Positions 15,245 through 21,833 of a DNA stretch of 28,192 bases are shown here, piece after piece. Numbering within the stretch: position 1 is the first letter of the stretch; every line of letters starts with the position of its first letter. A program made the position numbers and the translations under genes. Source of the DNA: CBDUVZ01 sp965370805 (GTDB lineage: Bacteria > Hydrothermota > Tepidihabitantia > Tepidihabitantales > Tepidihabitantaceae); the NCBI GenBank assembly GCA_965370805.1, contig CBDUVZ010000025.1, forward strand, positions 1 to 28,192. Direction: 5' to 3'. The notes under the pieces are model-generated. The model saw only the letters and a program-made list of their open reading frames with translations, had not been told where the DNA came from and made no database searches.

Positions 15245-16092
15245 GGTTGCTCCTTCACCTTTGATTGTGCCCGCCGGAGCGGGTCGGACTGAATCTGTGT
15301 CGGGTTTGCCTGCCGTGACGTTCCGCCCGCCGGCGCGCCGTGCCGGGGGAAGCGGAGCATTACTGTGGTTCCTTTGCCAGGTTCGCTCTGAATCTCGACA
15401 GTTCCGCCGTTGGCGCCGACCAGCGACCGGACGACGGTCATACCTAGCCCTGCCAGTTGAGGAGAAGTGGTGAACAAGGGTTCAAGTACGCGGATTCTGA
15501 TTTCCTCGGGCATTCCCCTGCCGTTGTCCGAAATCTCTATTCGGGTGTCTTCTTCTGTCTCGCGACAGACGATCCTGATTTTGCCGCGTTCAGATATGGC
15601 CTGGATTCCATTGACAATGATGTTGGACAGCGCCTGACGGATCTGAATCGGGTCGCAGTAGAGTGTTGCCTGAGGAGGGATTGCGGATTCCACTTGGATG
15701 CCGGGAGGGTGGGGAGAGCAATCGACTGCCGCGGCCACGATGATTTCCACGTCGGATATCTCCCGGTCGGGCACCCCGGGCGAACTCAAAGTGGTCAGGT
15801 TATCGACAATCCCGGTTGCAGTATTGATTTCCCGGAGCATGATTCCCAGATGGCGCCGTACCTTGTCGTCTTCGGAAGTGCCGAGATGGATGTTCAGGAA
15901 ATGGACGGCGTTGCGGATGACGCTGAGGGGCTGGCGCAACTCTCCCGAGATACTGGAGGCGAGCCGTCCGATTGCAGCCAGCCGTTCCGCCCGAAGCCGG
16001 TCATCGTCCGGGTGGGGCGTCTTCCGGGCGGCGGCTTCGGTGGTGCCGGTTGAGCCCGGGTTCGATGGTGTCTTTTTCGTCGCTTCAGGCAA
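15241..16092 (-). CDS. Soluble histidine-kinase-like protein lacking the H-box histidine
   Basis: From TTG 16092 the product is 283 aa. There is no membrane segment or sensor domain, only a Pro/Thr-rich start. A dimerisation helix reads RLAAIGRLASSISGELRQPL, where kinases have HELR; here the His is Gly (codon GGA at 15945-15943). The HATPase domain follows with N-box SNIIVNGIQAI, G1 DNGRGMP, F-box LFTT and G2 AGLGMTVV, all intact. ATP binding is therefore expected but ordinary His autophosphorylation is not. TTG 16092 is supported by GGAGG 7 nt upstream and by the promoter at 16130-16158; the in-frame start at 16191 would lie upstream of that promoter. An ATGA overlap couples it to the response regulator. 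Confidence 0.82.
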   Translation of the reverse strand: MPEATKKTPSNPGSTGTTEAAARKTPHPDDDRLRAERLAAIGRLASSISGELRQPLSVIRNAVHFLNIHLGTSEDDKVRRHLGIMLREINTATGIVDNLTTLSSPGVPDREISDVEIIVAAAVDCSPHPPGIQVESAIPPQATLYCDPIQIRQALSNIIVNGIQAISERGKIRIVCRETEEDTRIEISDNGRGMPEEIRIRVLEPLFTTSPQLAGLGMTVVRSLVGANGGTVEIQSEPGKGTTVMLRFPRHGAPAGGTSRQANPTQIQSDPLRRAQSKVKEQP

Positions 16093-16129
16093 GGTACCTC
16101 CTCCGGTTGATTCGCTCTCGACAACTCCC

Positions 16130-16158
16130 AGTCTAGAATTGTCGGGGCCGGTTGTCAA
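16130..16158 (-). promoter_or_regulatory. Promoter of the kinase-like/response-regulator/archease operon
   Basis: On the minus strand TTGACA (16158-16153), 17 nt, TAGACT (16135-16130), giving a start near 16124 and a leader of about 31 nt holding the ribosome site. The perfect -35 box lies inside a 17-bp palindrome. Confidence 0.65.
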
Positions 16159-16163
16159 CCGGC
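16147..16163. promoter_or_regulatory. 17-bp perfect palindrome over the -35 box (candidate operator)
   Basis: GCCGGTTG-T-CAACCGGC is perfectly symmetric about one base and covers the TTGACA box. Position and symmetry fit a repressor site, but no DNA-binding regulator is encoded beside it. Confidence 0.45.
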
Positions 16164-16202
16164 GAAGCGACGTGTGCATGCCGATGTCCATGTCCAGAAG
16201 GC

Positions 16203-16385
16203 TCAGCCGGCATTGAATCCGGGTGTGAGGAGACCCTTCAGTCGTTGTTCCTCCAGCAGCCTGCCTATTTCGTTCCGGTCAAGGCCGAGCTGTTCGAGTC
16301 GGCGCAGGGTCCCTTTATCGATACGGTACCTGGCCCTGAGGTAGATACGGTCACTCAGCGGAAGCGGTCGGGGAGGAATTCGCAT
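16203..16385 (-). CDS. Small conserved-looking 60-aa protein, function unknown
   Basis: From ATG 16385 the product is 60 aa: a proline-rich start (MRIPPRPLPLSDRIYL), then a basic helical segment, GTLRRLEQLGLDRNEIGRLL, ending GLLTPGFNAG. The second half could be a short helix-turn-helix-like pair, but I do not recognise a family. AAGGAGGG lies 4-5 nt before the ATG. The longer frame starting at 16493 is rejected because it runs through the likely promoter. It lies 40-odd nt upstream of the kinase-like operon promoter on the same strand, so it may be co-regulated. Confidence 0.55.
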   Translation of the reverse strand: MRIPPRPLPLSDRIYLRARYRIDKGTLRRLEQLGLDRNEIGRLLEEQRLKGLLTPGFNAG

Positions 16386-16439
16386 TGCACCCTCCTTGTT
16401 GCGACTGCGGCCGCGACGGCCTTCCCTTCCCATTGCTGA

Positions 16440-16452
16440 CAGCATAATGCTG
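16440..16452. promoter_or_regulatory. 13-bp palindrome in the leader of the 60-aa gene
   Basis: CAGCAT-A-ATGCTG is symmetric about one base and lies between the -10 box (16471-16476) and the ATG (16385). It is a candidate operator or small hairpin. Confidence 0.3.
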
Positions 16453-16470
16453 TTGCGCAGAGGTACACTG

Positions 16471-16498
16471 ATTATATCCGGCAGCGCCGACAAGTCCA
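16471..16498 (-). promoter_or_regulatory. Promoter of the 60-aa gene
   Basis: On the minus strand TGGACT (16498-16493), 16 nt, TATAAT (16476-16471). Perfect -10, moderate -35, with a leader of about 78 nt. Confidence 0.5.
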
Positions 16499-16532
16499 GT
16501 CACGTTGGTTCGGGCCGGTCGGGCTGAGGGTG

Positions 16533-18497
16533 TCAGTGCCTGACAAGTCGGCTTGCGGTCGCGTTGTTGCCGTGGGCATCAAATGCCCGGACCGCGATTG
16601 TGTTTTCGCCCGGCTCCAACTCGACCGTGGTCGAGAAACGTTCCCCCGGTGTGTCGAAGATGCCGTCCTGTGGTTCCACTGGCTGCCAGGGACCGGCGTT
16701 GGTCGACACGCGGCAGGCGACAATGGGAGTCGTTGCGTCCTGAACCGTGAAGCTGAGCCGGTTGCCTTTGAGGGCGATGTTGCTGACTTGTGGGGGCGTG
16801 TTGTCGATGACGAGCGGCAGAGTTGTCGCCTCGACGTTGAGCGCAGAGCCGGTCGGGCGGGAGGGCCGGTCGCTGACCCTGAGTCGGAACCGGTACCAGC
16901 CGTCGGGGAGAGTCCTGGTGTCGAATTCGTGGCTGCCGCCGGTCAGTTCGGTTGCGGCCGGCTTCCACCTGGTTTCACCTTCGCCCAGGAAGAGGATTTC
17001 GGACTCCAGCGAGTCGCCGTCCGGGTCGGTTGCGTCCCAAGTGAATTCCCGAATCGGGCTCGGGGTTCCCGAGGAAAGGGTTCCAGGGGTCGAGGGTTCT
17101 AGGGTTCCAGGGTGGGCGAGTCTGAATTCGGCTACTGCCGGCCGGCGGTTGGGTATGCGGTAGTAAAGGTCCACCCGGCGCAGGGTGGGGGTGAGGCCGG
17201 GAAAGGTGGCCGAGAACCTGGCCCGCCACTGGATGAATCGGGCCGACGAGGAGCGAACCTGTTCTTTTGCCGGCTGCCATTGGTTCCAGGTTGAGTCCGG
17301 GGTTTCCGAGTTGCCGGAGCGAGTGTCGAATTCGAGACCGGTGCCGGCCGGGATGTCGGCACGGAACTCGAACCGGCCGAACCGGGACGGGCCTTCGCAG
17401 TCAAACGGCCGGGAGATGATATGTCCTTTCTTCGCGTAGACCCCGGCCATTCGGGAGACGCGGGCCGGCCCGGTGGTGCCTACCCAGATTCCTTCTTCAT
17501 CTTCGGCAAGGGCAACGACGTTGGTCTGGGTAGTCCGGTGGATGAGCGACTGCCGGCCGAGCGTGTCGAGCCGGTAGATTGCACCGGGGGTTCCGGTTGT
17601 GACCAGCAGACCCTCACCTTGCCCTCCTCCGGAGGGAGAGGGGAAAGCAGCGGGCAGTAGACTGAAGACGGTCGAACCGGGCGATGTCCATTCCCACCGG
17701 ACGATGCCGCTGGTGTCGATGCAGTAGACCCGGGCGTTCGATTCGTCTTCCGTCTCTTCGTCTGGGTTGGCGGCGACATGCACGAGTCTCCCGTCCGTCA
17801 CGGCGAGCGAGCGGACTTCGGCGAGCGGGGTGTCGTAGAGGACGGAGGCTGCGGAGAGGGTCCGAGGGTTGATGGGGAGTCGGTAGACCAGTCCGTCCGG
17901 AGCGGTGCCGACGAGGAGTTCTTTTCCCGGCTTGAGCCATGCGAGTGCGGTGATGTGGGTCTGCGGCGCCGCGAAGATGATTTCCCCGGTCCCGCGGGGC
18001 GAGATGCGGTAGAGTTTGCCTTCGCTGCCGGTAGCACAGTAGATCTCTCCGTCCGGACCGGGCAGGAGGGCGAAGACGTAATCCTGTCCGGTTTCCAGGA
18101 AGCTGGCAGGTTCGCCGCCCGGCTGGATTCGATAGACTGTGCCTCCGGGACTGATACCGAAGAAGAGATCGTCCCGCGGGTTGGTGCAGACGGCGAGGAT
18201 TTCACCGGTGCCCGCATCGAACACCGTGTGGGCAGTGCCGTTCGGCTCCAGGCGATAGACTCGGCCGTTGTCGCCGGTTCCAAAGTAGAGCGTTCCGTTC
18301 CGGGTTTCGGCCAGAGCCCAGACCGAGGCTTCGTCCGGTGCAACCTGCTCGGTCAGTTCGGGCGCCAGGGTCACGGCGCCCTGAGGATGAACGGCCACGT
18401 TTTCGAGTTCCGGTTCCTCGGGCAGGAAGCCTTCGGTTCCTTCAGTAGTCCAGACTGCACCGACGCAGGAGAGGATGATGCACAGTTGGCTGATCAA
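16533..18497 (-). CDS. Secreted beta-propeller plus Fn3/Ig-like protein
   Basis: This 654-aa protein starts with a signal-like segment, LISQLCIILSCVGAVWT. Residues about 60-370 form repeated blades of the type 'VWALAETRNGTLYFGTGDNGRVYRLEPNG', which alternate expected-value and G-(T/D)-x-x-G-x-(V/L)-Y-R motifs. Residues about 370-460 form a jelly-roll-like segment (FEFRADIPAGTGLEFDTRSGNS). An Fn3-like segment with FTWDATDPDGDSLESEILF (about 478-580) is followed by a terminal Ig-like bacterial domain. Function is unknown; it is probably periplasmic or on the surface. The TTG start overlaps the S55-peptidase stop (TTGA) with GGAGG 7 nt before it, so the two are coupled. Two low-complexity inserts (about residues 285-296 and 460-478) are encoded by dispersed DNA repeats. 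Confidence 0.75.
   Translation of the reverse strand: MISQLCIILSCVGAVWTTEGTEGFLPEEPELENVAVHPQGAVTLAPELTEQVAPDEASVWALAETRNGTLYFGTGDNGRVYRLEPNGTAHTVFDAGTGEILAVCTNPRDDLFFGISPGGTVYRIQPGGEPASFLETGQDYVFALLPGPDGEIYCATGSEGKLYRISPRGTGEIIFAAPQTHITALAWLKPGKELLVGTAPDGLVYRLPINPRTLSAASVLYDTPLAEVRSLAVTDGRLVHVAANPDEETEDESNARVYCIDTSGIVRWEWTSPGSTVFSLLPAAFPSPSGGGQGEGLLVTTGTPGAIYRLDTLGRQSLIHRTTQTNVVALAEDEEGIWVGTTGPARVSRMAGVYAKKGHIISRPFDCEGPSRFGRFEFRADIPAGTGLEFDTRSGNSETPDSTWNQWQPAKEQVRSSSARFIQWRARFSATFPGLTPTLRRVDLYYRIPNRRPAVAEFRLAHPGTLEPSTPGTLSSGTPSPIREFTWDATDPDGDSLESEILFLGEGETRWKPAATELTGGSHEFDTRTLPDGWYRFRLRVSDRPSRPTGSALNVEATTLPLVIDNTPPQVSNIALKGNRLSFTVQDATTPIVACRVSTNAGPWQPVEPQDGIFDTPGERFSTTVELEPGENTIAVRAFDAHGNNATASRLVRH
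17062..17117. repeat. In-gene GGGTTCCAGGG-type repeat
   Basis: Several imperfect copies of GGGTTC(C/T)AGGG/GGTCGAGGGTTC follow each other inside the 16533-18497 gene. On the coding strand they give the Pro/Gly/Thr/Ser-rich linker PGTLEPSTPGTLSSGTPSP, which interrupts the Fn3-like domain before IREFTWDA. The block resembles dispersed intergenic repeats more than family sequence. Confidence 0.55.
17610..17643. repeat. In-gene copy of the CCCTCACC...GGGAGAGGG repeat
   Basis: Shares ACCCTCACCTT and GGGAGAGGG with the intergenic copy at 3889-3928, including the central palindrome (here CCTCCGGAGG). It keeps the reading frame and encodes FPSPSGGGQGEG in the propeller. Confidence 0.6.
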
Positions 18498-20257
18498 CGC
18501 CGTACCTCCAGGTTGAATTCGGCAACACCGGTCAGTAGTCCGTCCAGGGGAAAGGTCTCCTCGAACAGCAGGCTTTCGGTTGTGGTCTGAACCGATTCTG
18601 CCGAGTTTCCGCCGAGGACGACGGCACGTACCGACGGCGGTGGCATGGGAAGTTCCCTGCCTTCGAGGGCAATGCCGGCGTGGGGGATGTAGCCGGCCAC
18701 TACCATTTCGTTTTCGGGTCCGGACCGCTCGACCAGTTGGAAGAGGGCCGCCAGTGAGTTCGGTTCAGTCAGGCCCGGAATCCGCATGGTTTCGCGGTAC
18801 CAGAGCGAGTCGCGTGATGCTATCACCACGGTCAATTGCCCCGCGGGCGTACTCGGCGGCAGGCAGATGTCGAGCAGCCGTTTGGTTTCCCGGCCCTGCC
18901 AGTCCTGCAGGACGAGCGCGATTGCCACCGTGTCGCCCGGCCGTGCTGTCCAGCGGTCGGGTCGGGCCGAGATTATCCTCGCTTGTTCTCTGCCCGGAGA
19001 GAAGGCGAGTTCGAACTCCAGGCCGGTCAGCTTGACCGGCCGGAAGCGGTTTTCGAGGAGAGTGCGCAGTTCGAACACTGTGGCATAGAACAGCTCGCTG
19101 GCCGGGTCTTCGCCGGTATAGAGGTGGTGGACGGCGAGCCGGGTGGTGTCTTCCACCGTGATGGACAAGGTGGAGCGGAGAGTCATCTCCTCGAATACCC
19201 CTTCAGTCGAGTAGATGATATCGGTAAGGCCGATGGCCGTCAGGAGGGACGCAAGCAGGTGGTAGTCCATTACCGAGAAGCGGTATTCGTCCGTGGTCGA
19301 GGGCGACCGGATTGATACTTCCACCGGTATCATTGCCGGGATTGGTCCGATTACTCCGCCGATGCCGGGCAGTCGGTCCTGAGTCATGGTTCCGACCGGC
19401 TCGCCGGCCGAGAAGAGCTTGAATGATGATGCCAGCGACGGCAGGATTGTGTGAATCACTCCGGCGCACAAGGGCATTTCCACCGCGCCGGCCTGGAACA
19501 TCGGGTGACCGAAAGCGAGCACTTTGTCGCCTTCGCGGTGGGTGATCGTCCCGATTGCCGACATCCAGACGTCACCGTCAATCAGCACGACCCCGATCGG
19601 GCCGCCGGGAACAAGCGACGCATCCAGGGCAGCGCGGTCTTCTTCCGAGAGGGAGCCGTCACCGGTTCGGGCAAGGCGTGCCGACCTGCCTCCGGTCGCC
19701 GCCACCGGCAGCAGGCCGTACTCGTCGAGCGCCGGCCCGATGACGTCGGCCAGCCGGGACGAGTACCCGGAAAGCGCAACCGGAACGGAGAGAGTCGACA
19801 GCCCGCCCCGCTTCCTGCCCTCGAGGCGGAGTCCGGGGGCTCCGGACGTGCCGGGTTGCTCCCACAGTTCCAGCATCTCGCCGATCGGGGTGACGCCGGC
19901 AATCGGTTCCTTGGAGAAGTTCCAGCCGTAGGCAACGGCGCCGGCGAGCTTGCCTTCGATGTAGACCGGGCTGCCGGACATCCCCGCGATGATACCGGCT
20001 TCCTTGAGCCCCATCCCGGAAAGCCGGCAGAGGATCATGTCGCCTTTCGGGGTTATCTGCCGCATCACGTCGATGATTTCGACCTCGAACCGCTCGACCT
20101 TCCGGCCGGAGAAAACGGAAAGACCGTAGCCTTTCATCCCCGGACGGATGTCGTCCGGATGGATGGTCGCAGTGCCGTGAGCCGCGGTGGCCAGCAGCAG
20201 CCACACCAGCAGGGCGCACCCCATGCGTGTGGAATCCGGGAATGCCGGGTTTGTCAT
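18494..20257 (-). CDS. SpoIVB-type peptidase S55 domain protein
   Basis: This 587-aa protein has a signal peptide-like segment (GCALLVWLLLATAAHG, about 13-28). An S55 peptidase domain follows, with IHPDDIRPGMKGYGLSVFSG and the serine motif IIAGMSGSPVYIEGKLAGAVAYGW (SGSP at 94-97, S96 the likely nucleophile), then GTITHREGDKVLAFGHPM at about 236-253. In this long family the GTxT..GD..LAFGHP segment follows the serine motif. SpoIVB cleaves a regulatory partner in the periplasm-like space; the substrate here is unknown. The C-terminal half (about 350-587) is beta-rich and unassigned. The protein is probably exported. It is coupled to the downstream propeller by a TTGA overlap. Confidence 0.8.
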   Translation of the reverse strand: MTNPAFPDSTRMGCALLVWLLLATAAHGTATIHPDDIRPGMKGYGLSVFSGRKVERFEVEIIDVMRQITPKGDMILCRLSGMGLKEAGIIAGMSGSPVYIEGKLAGAVAYGWNFSKEPIAGVTPIGEMLELWEQPGTSGAPGLRLEGRKRGGLSTLSVPVALSGYSSRLADVIGPALDEYGLLPVAATGGRSARLARTGDGSLSEEDRAALDASLVPGGPIGVVLIDGDVWMSAIGTITHREGDKVLAFGHPMFQAGAVEMPLCAGVIHTILPSLASSFKLFSAGEPVGTMTQDRLPGIGGVIGPIPAMIPVEVSIRSPSTTDEYRFSVMDYHLLASLLTAIGLTDIIYSTEGVFEEMTLRSTLSITVEDTTRLAVHHLYTGEDPASELFYATVFELRTLLENRFRPVKLTGLEFELAFSPGREQARIISARPDRWTARPGDTVAIALVLQDWQGRETKRLLDICLPPSTPAGQLTVVIASRDSLWYRETMRIPGLTEPNSLAALFQLVERSGPENEMVVAGYIPHAGIALEGRELPMPPPSVRAVVLGGNSAESVQTTTESLLFEETFPLDGLLTGVAEFNLEVRR

Positions 20258-20260
20258 GAT

Positions 20261-20926
20261 TCAGTTGACGATGTCCTCGCCCTGTTCACCCCGGAGGGCA
20301 CTCTGGGTTACGCGGCCGATGTGGACCGCCTCACTGAAATTGAGGAAAGTCACACCGATGCCAAGGTGCGGCTCGCGCCACCGCACTCCGGCCAGCAGGC
20401 TCATCACTTCCACCCGTTTGACGGGCGGGTTCTGTTCGAGCATCTCGTCGCTCAGGAGGTCGTGGAGGTTCTGCCAGCCTACCGGGGTGAGTCGGACCGT
20501 CGCGCCGGTGAGCATGACGCCGAAGGGCTTGAGTCCCAGCGAGACGGCGTCACGGAAGTAATTCACCAGCGCCATCCGGTTCTGCGGCTCGCTGATGAAC
20601 CAGGCGGTCCTGGCCTTCGGGTCGTAGGCCAGATAAAGGTCGGGTTTGTCGAATGACTGGAGGAAGTTGCGCGGCAGTTTGACTTTGTGGCTGAATGCGT
20701 TCTCGTAGAAGGGCTTGAGCAGACCGGGGTTCGTGATGATCTTCCGCGCGGGCTTGTCGGCCGCGAGCGTCTTGTACCCGTAGTTCTCCATGATGTTGAG
20801 CATGGCGTCGGAGCCGTCGAACCCGGGCAGTTTCTTGAGCATCAGGCCGCAGCCGTAGCGGGGTGAAAGGCGGGCGACCGAGACCTCCAACGAGCGAGCG
20901 GTTTCCAGTCGCAGCTTCGGTGGCAA
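20261..20926 (-). CDS. Hypothetical protein, 221 aa
   Basis: I do not recognise a family. The protein is soluble-looking, mixed alpha/beta, with RLSPRYGCGLMLKKLPGFDG near the N-terminus and long conserved-looking segments such as LPRNFLQSFDKPDLYLAYDP. The TTG start directly follows the GNAT gene's stop (no gap), with AGGGAG about 6 nt upstream, so the pair is co-translated. It ends 3 nt before the S55-peptidase start. Both neighbours suggest one transcript from 23666 down to 16533. Confidence 0.6.
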   Translation of the reverse strand: MPPKLRLETARSLEVSVARLSPRYGCGLMLKKLPGFDGSDAMLNIMENYGYKTLAADKPARKIITNPGLLKPFYENAFSHKVKLPRNFLQSFDKPDLYLAYDPKARTAWFISEPQNRMALVNYFRDAVSLGLKPFGVMLTGATVRLTPVGWQNLHDLLSDEMLEQNPPVKRVEVMSLLAGVRWREPHLGIGVTFLNFSEAVHIGRVTQSALRGEQGEDIVN

Positions 20927-21751
20927 CTATGCTCCCTTCATCCGGCGTCGGAAGACTTTGGCCTCGAACTCGTCGGTCGCGAGGTGGTTGATGAACTGGT
21001 CGAGGCCATTCTTCCTGAGCCAGTAGTTGCCGTTGCCGACGACGATCAGGCCCTTGCGAACCCAGTTGAAGATGATCCGTTCGTCTTTCATGAGCTTGAT
21101 GTAGGTGCGGAAGTCATCGACCGGCTTCAGTGAGTCCGGATCGAGGACGAATGCGATGAGGACCAGGGGGAACGTCCGGATGACGATCTTGAAACTGGGC
21201 GGGAAATCGCCTTTGGCCGGCAGTACCGACATGCTGTTGATGTTGCTCGGACGGAGGATGTGCTCGACATTGAACTCCGGAGTGAAGCCGAGCCGGTTGC
21301 CGATGACCCCGATGCCGACGTTCTGGAGTTCGATGTTCGTGTCCGCGGGTTTCATCAATCGCATCATCCTGATCTTGAAGAAAGCTTTCTCCTGCATCGA
21401 GAGCAGCTCCCGGAAGATGATGCAGGTCATTATCGACGCGATGCCCTTGCGCCGGTGTTCTTTCTGGACCGCAATGTCCCAGAGGATGATTCCCCGACCG
21501 GGCGGGTCGCGTTCGACGTAGGTCCGGCCGATGCGCTTGCCGTTCAGACTGGCAAAGACATTCGCCTTCTTCTCGAAGATTTCGGTCACTACTTCGAGTT
21601 CCTGGTCCTCGAGCGGACCTTCCAGGACCCGGACGTGGGTATGGTCGAGCCACTGGAACCTCGGTCCGATGCGCCCCGGCAGCCAGTTGTATTCGGGCGT
21701 CTTGATGAAAACGCGCCGGAAGAAAAGGGCGATGGAGTCAATCAGTCCCAT
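20927..21751 (-). CDS. GNAT-family N-acetyltransferase-like protein
   Basis: This 274-aa protein has an N-terminal half carrying the GNAT core: IILWDIAVQKEHRRKGIASIM (about residues 91-111) is motif A, with RRKGIA as the acetyl-CoA pyrophosphate loop, followed by a helix and ELQNVGIGVIGNRLGFTPEF as motif B. The C-terminal 110 residues (FKIVIRTFPLVLIAFVLDPD ... WLRKNGLDQFINHL) are not part of the minimal fold and may bind the acceptor. The acceptor is unknown. It pairs with the following hypothetical gene without a gap. Confidence 0.7.
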   Translation of the reverse strand: MGLIDSIALFFRRVFIKTPEYNWLPGRIGPRFQWLDHTHVRVLEGPLEDQELEVVTEIFEKKANVFASLNGKRIGRTYVERDPPGRGIILWDIAVQKEHRRKGIASIMTCIIFRELLSMQEKAFFKIRMMRLMKPADTNIELQNVGIGVIGNRLGFTPEFNVEHILRPSNINSMSVLPAKGDFPPSFKIVIRTFPLVLIAFVLDPDSLKPVDDFRTYIKLMKDERIIFNWVRKGLIVVGNGNYWLRKNGLDQFINHLATDEFEAKVFRRRMKGA

Positions 21752-21833
21752 AGTCAGATAGCGACTGGAGCGAAGCGGAAAGCACCGGCGGATGGCGCAA
21801 TGACGCGCTGCGACGCAGAAGCAGGTGCTGTGC
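21752..21833. repeat. Operon gap holding a dispersed repeat fragment
   Basis: Read on the minus strand, GCACCTGCTTCTGCGTCGCAG followed by CGCGTCA matches GCACCTGCTTCAGCGTCGCAG followed by AACGTCA at 27466-27493. It separates the TPR gene from the GNAT gene. Confidence 0.6.

Noticed and set aside
16093..16191. Upstream start for the kinase-like protein
   Set aside because: It lies upstream of the operon promoter and lacks a ribosome site, whereas TTG 16092 has GGAGG at 7 nt.
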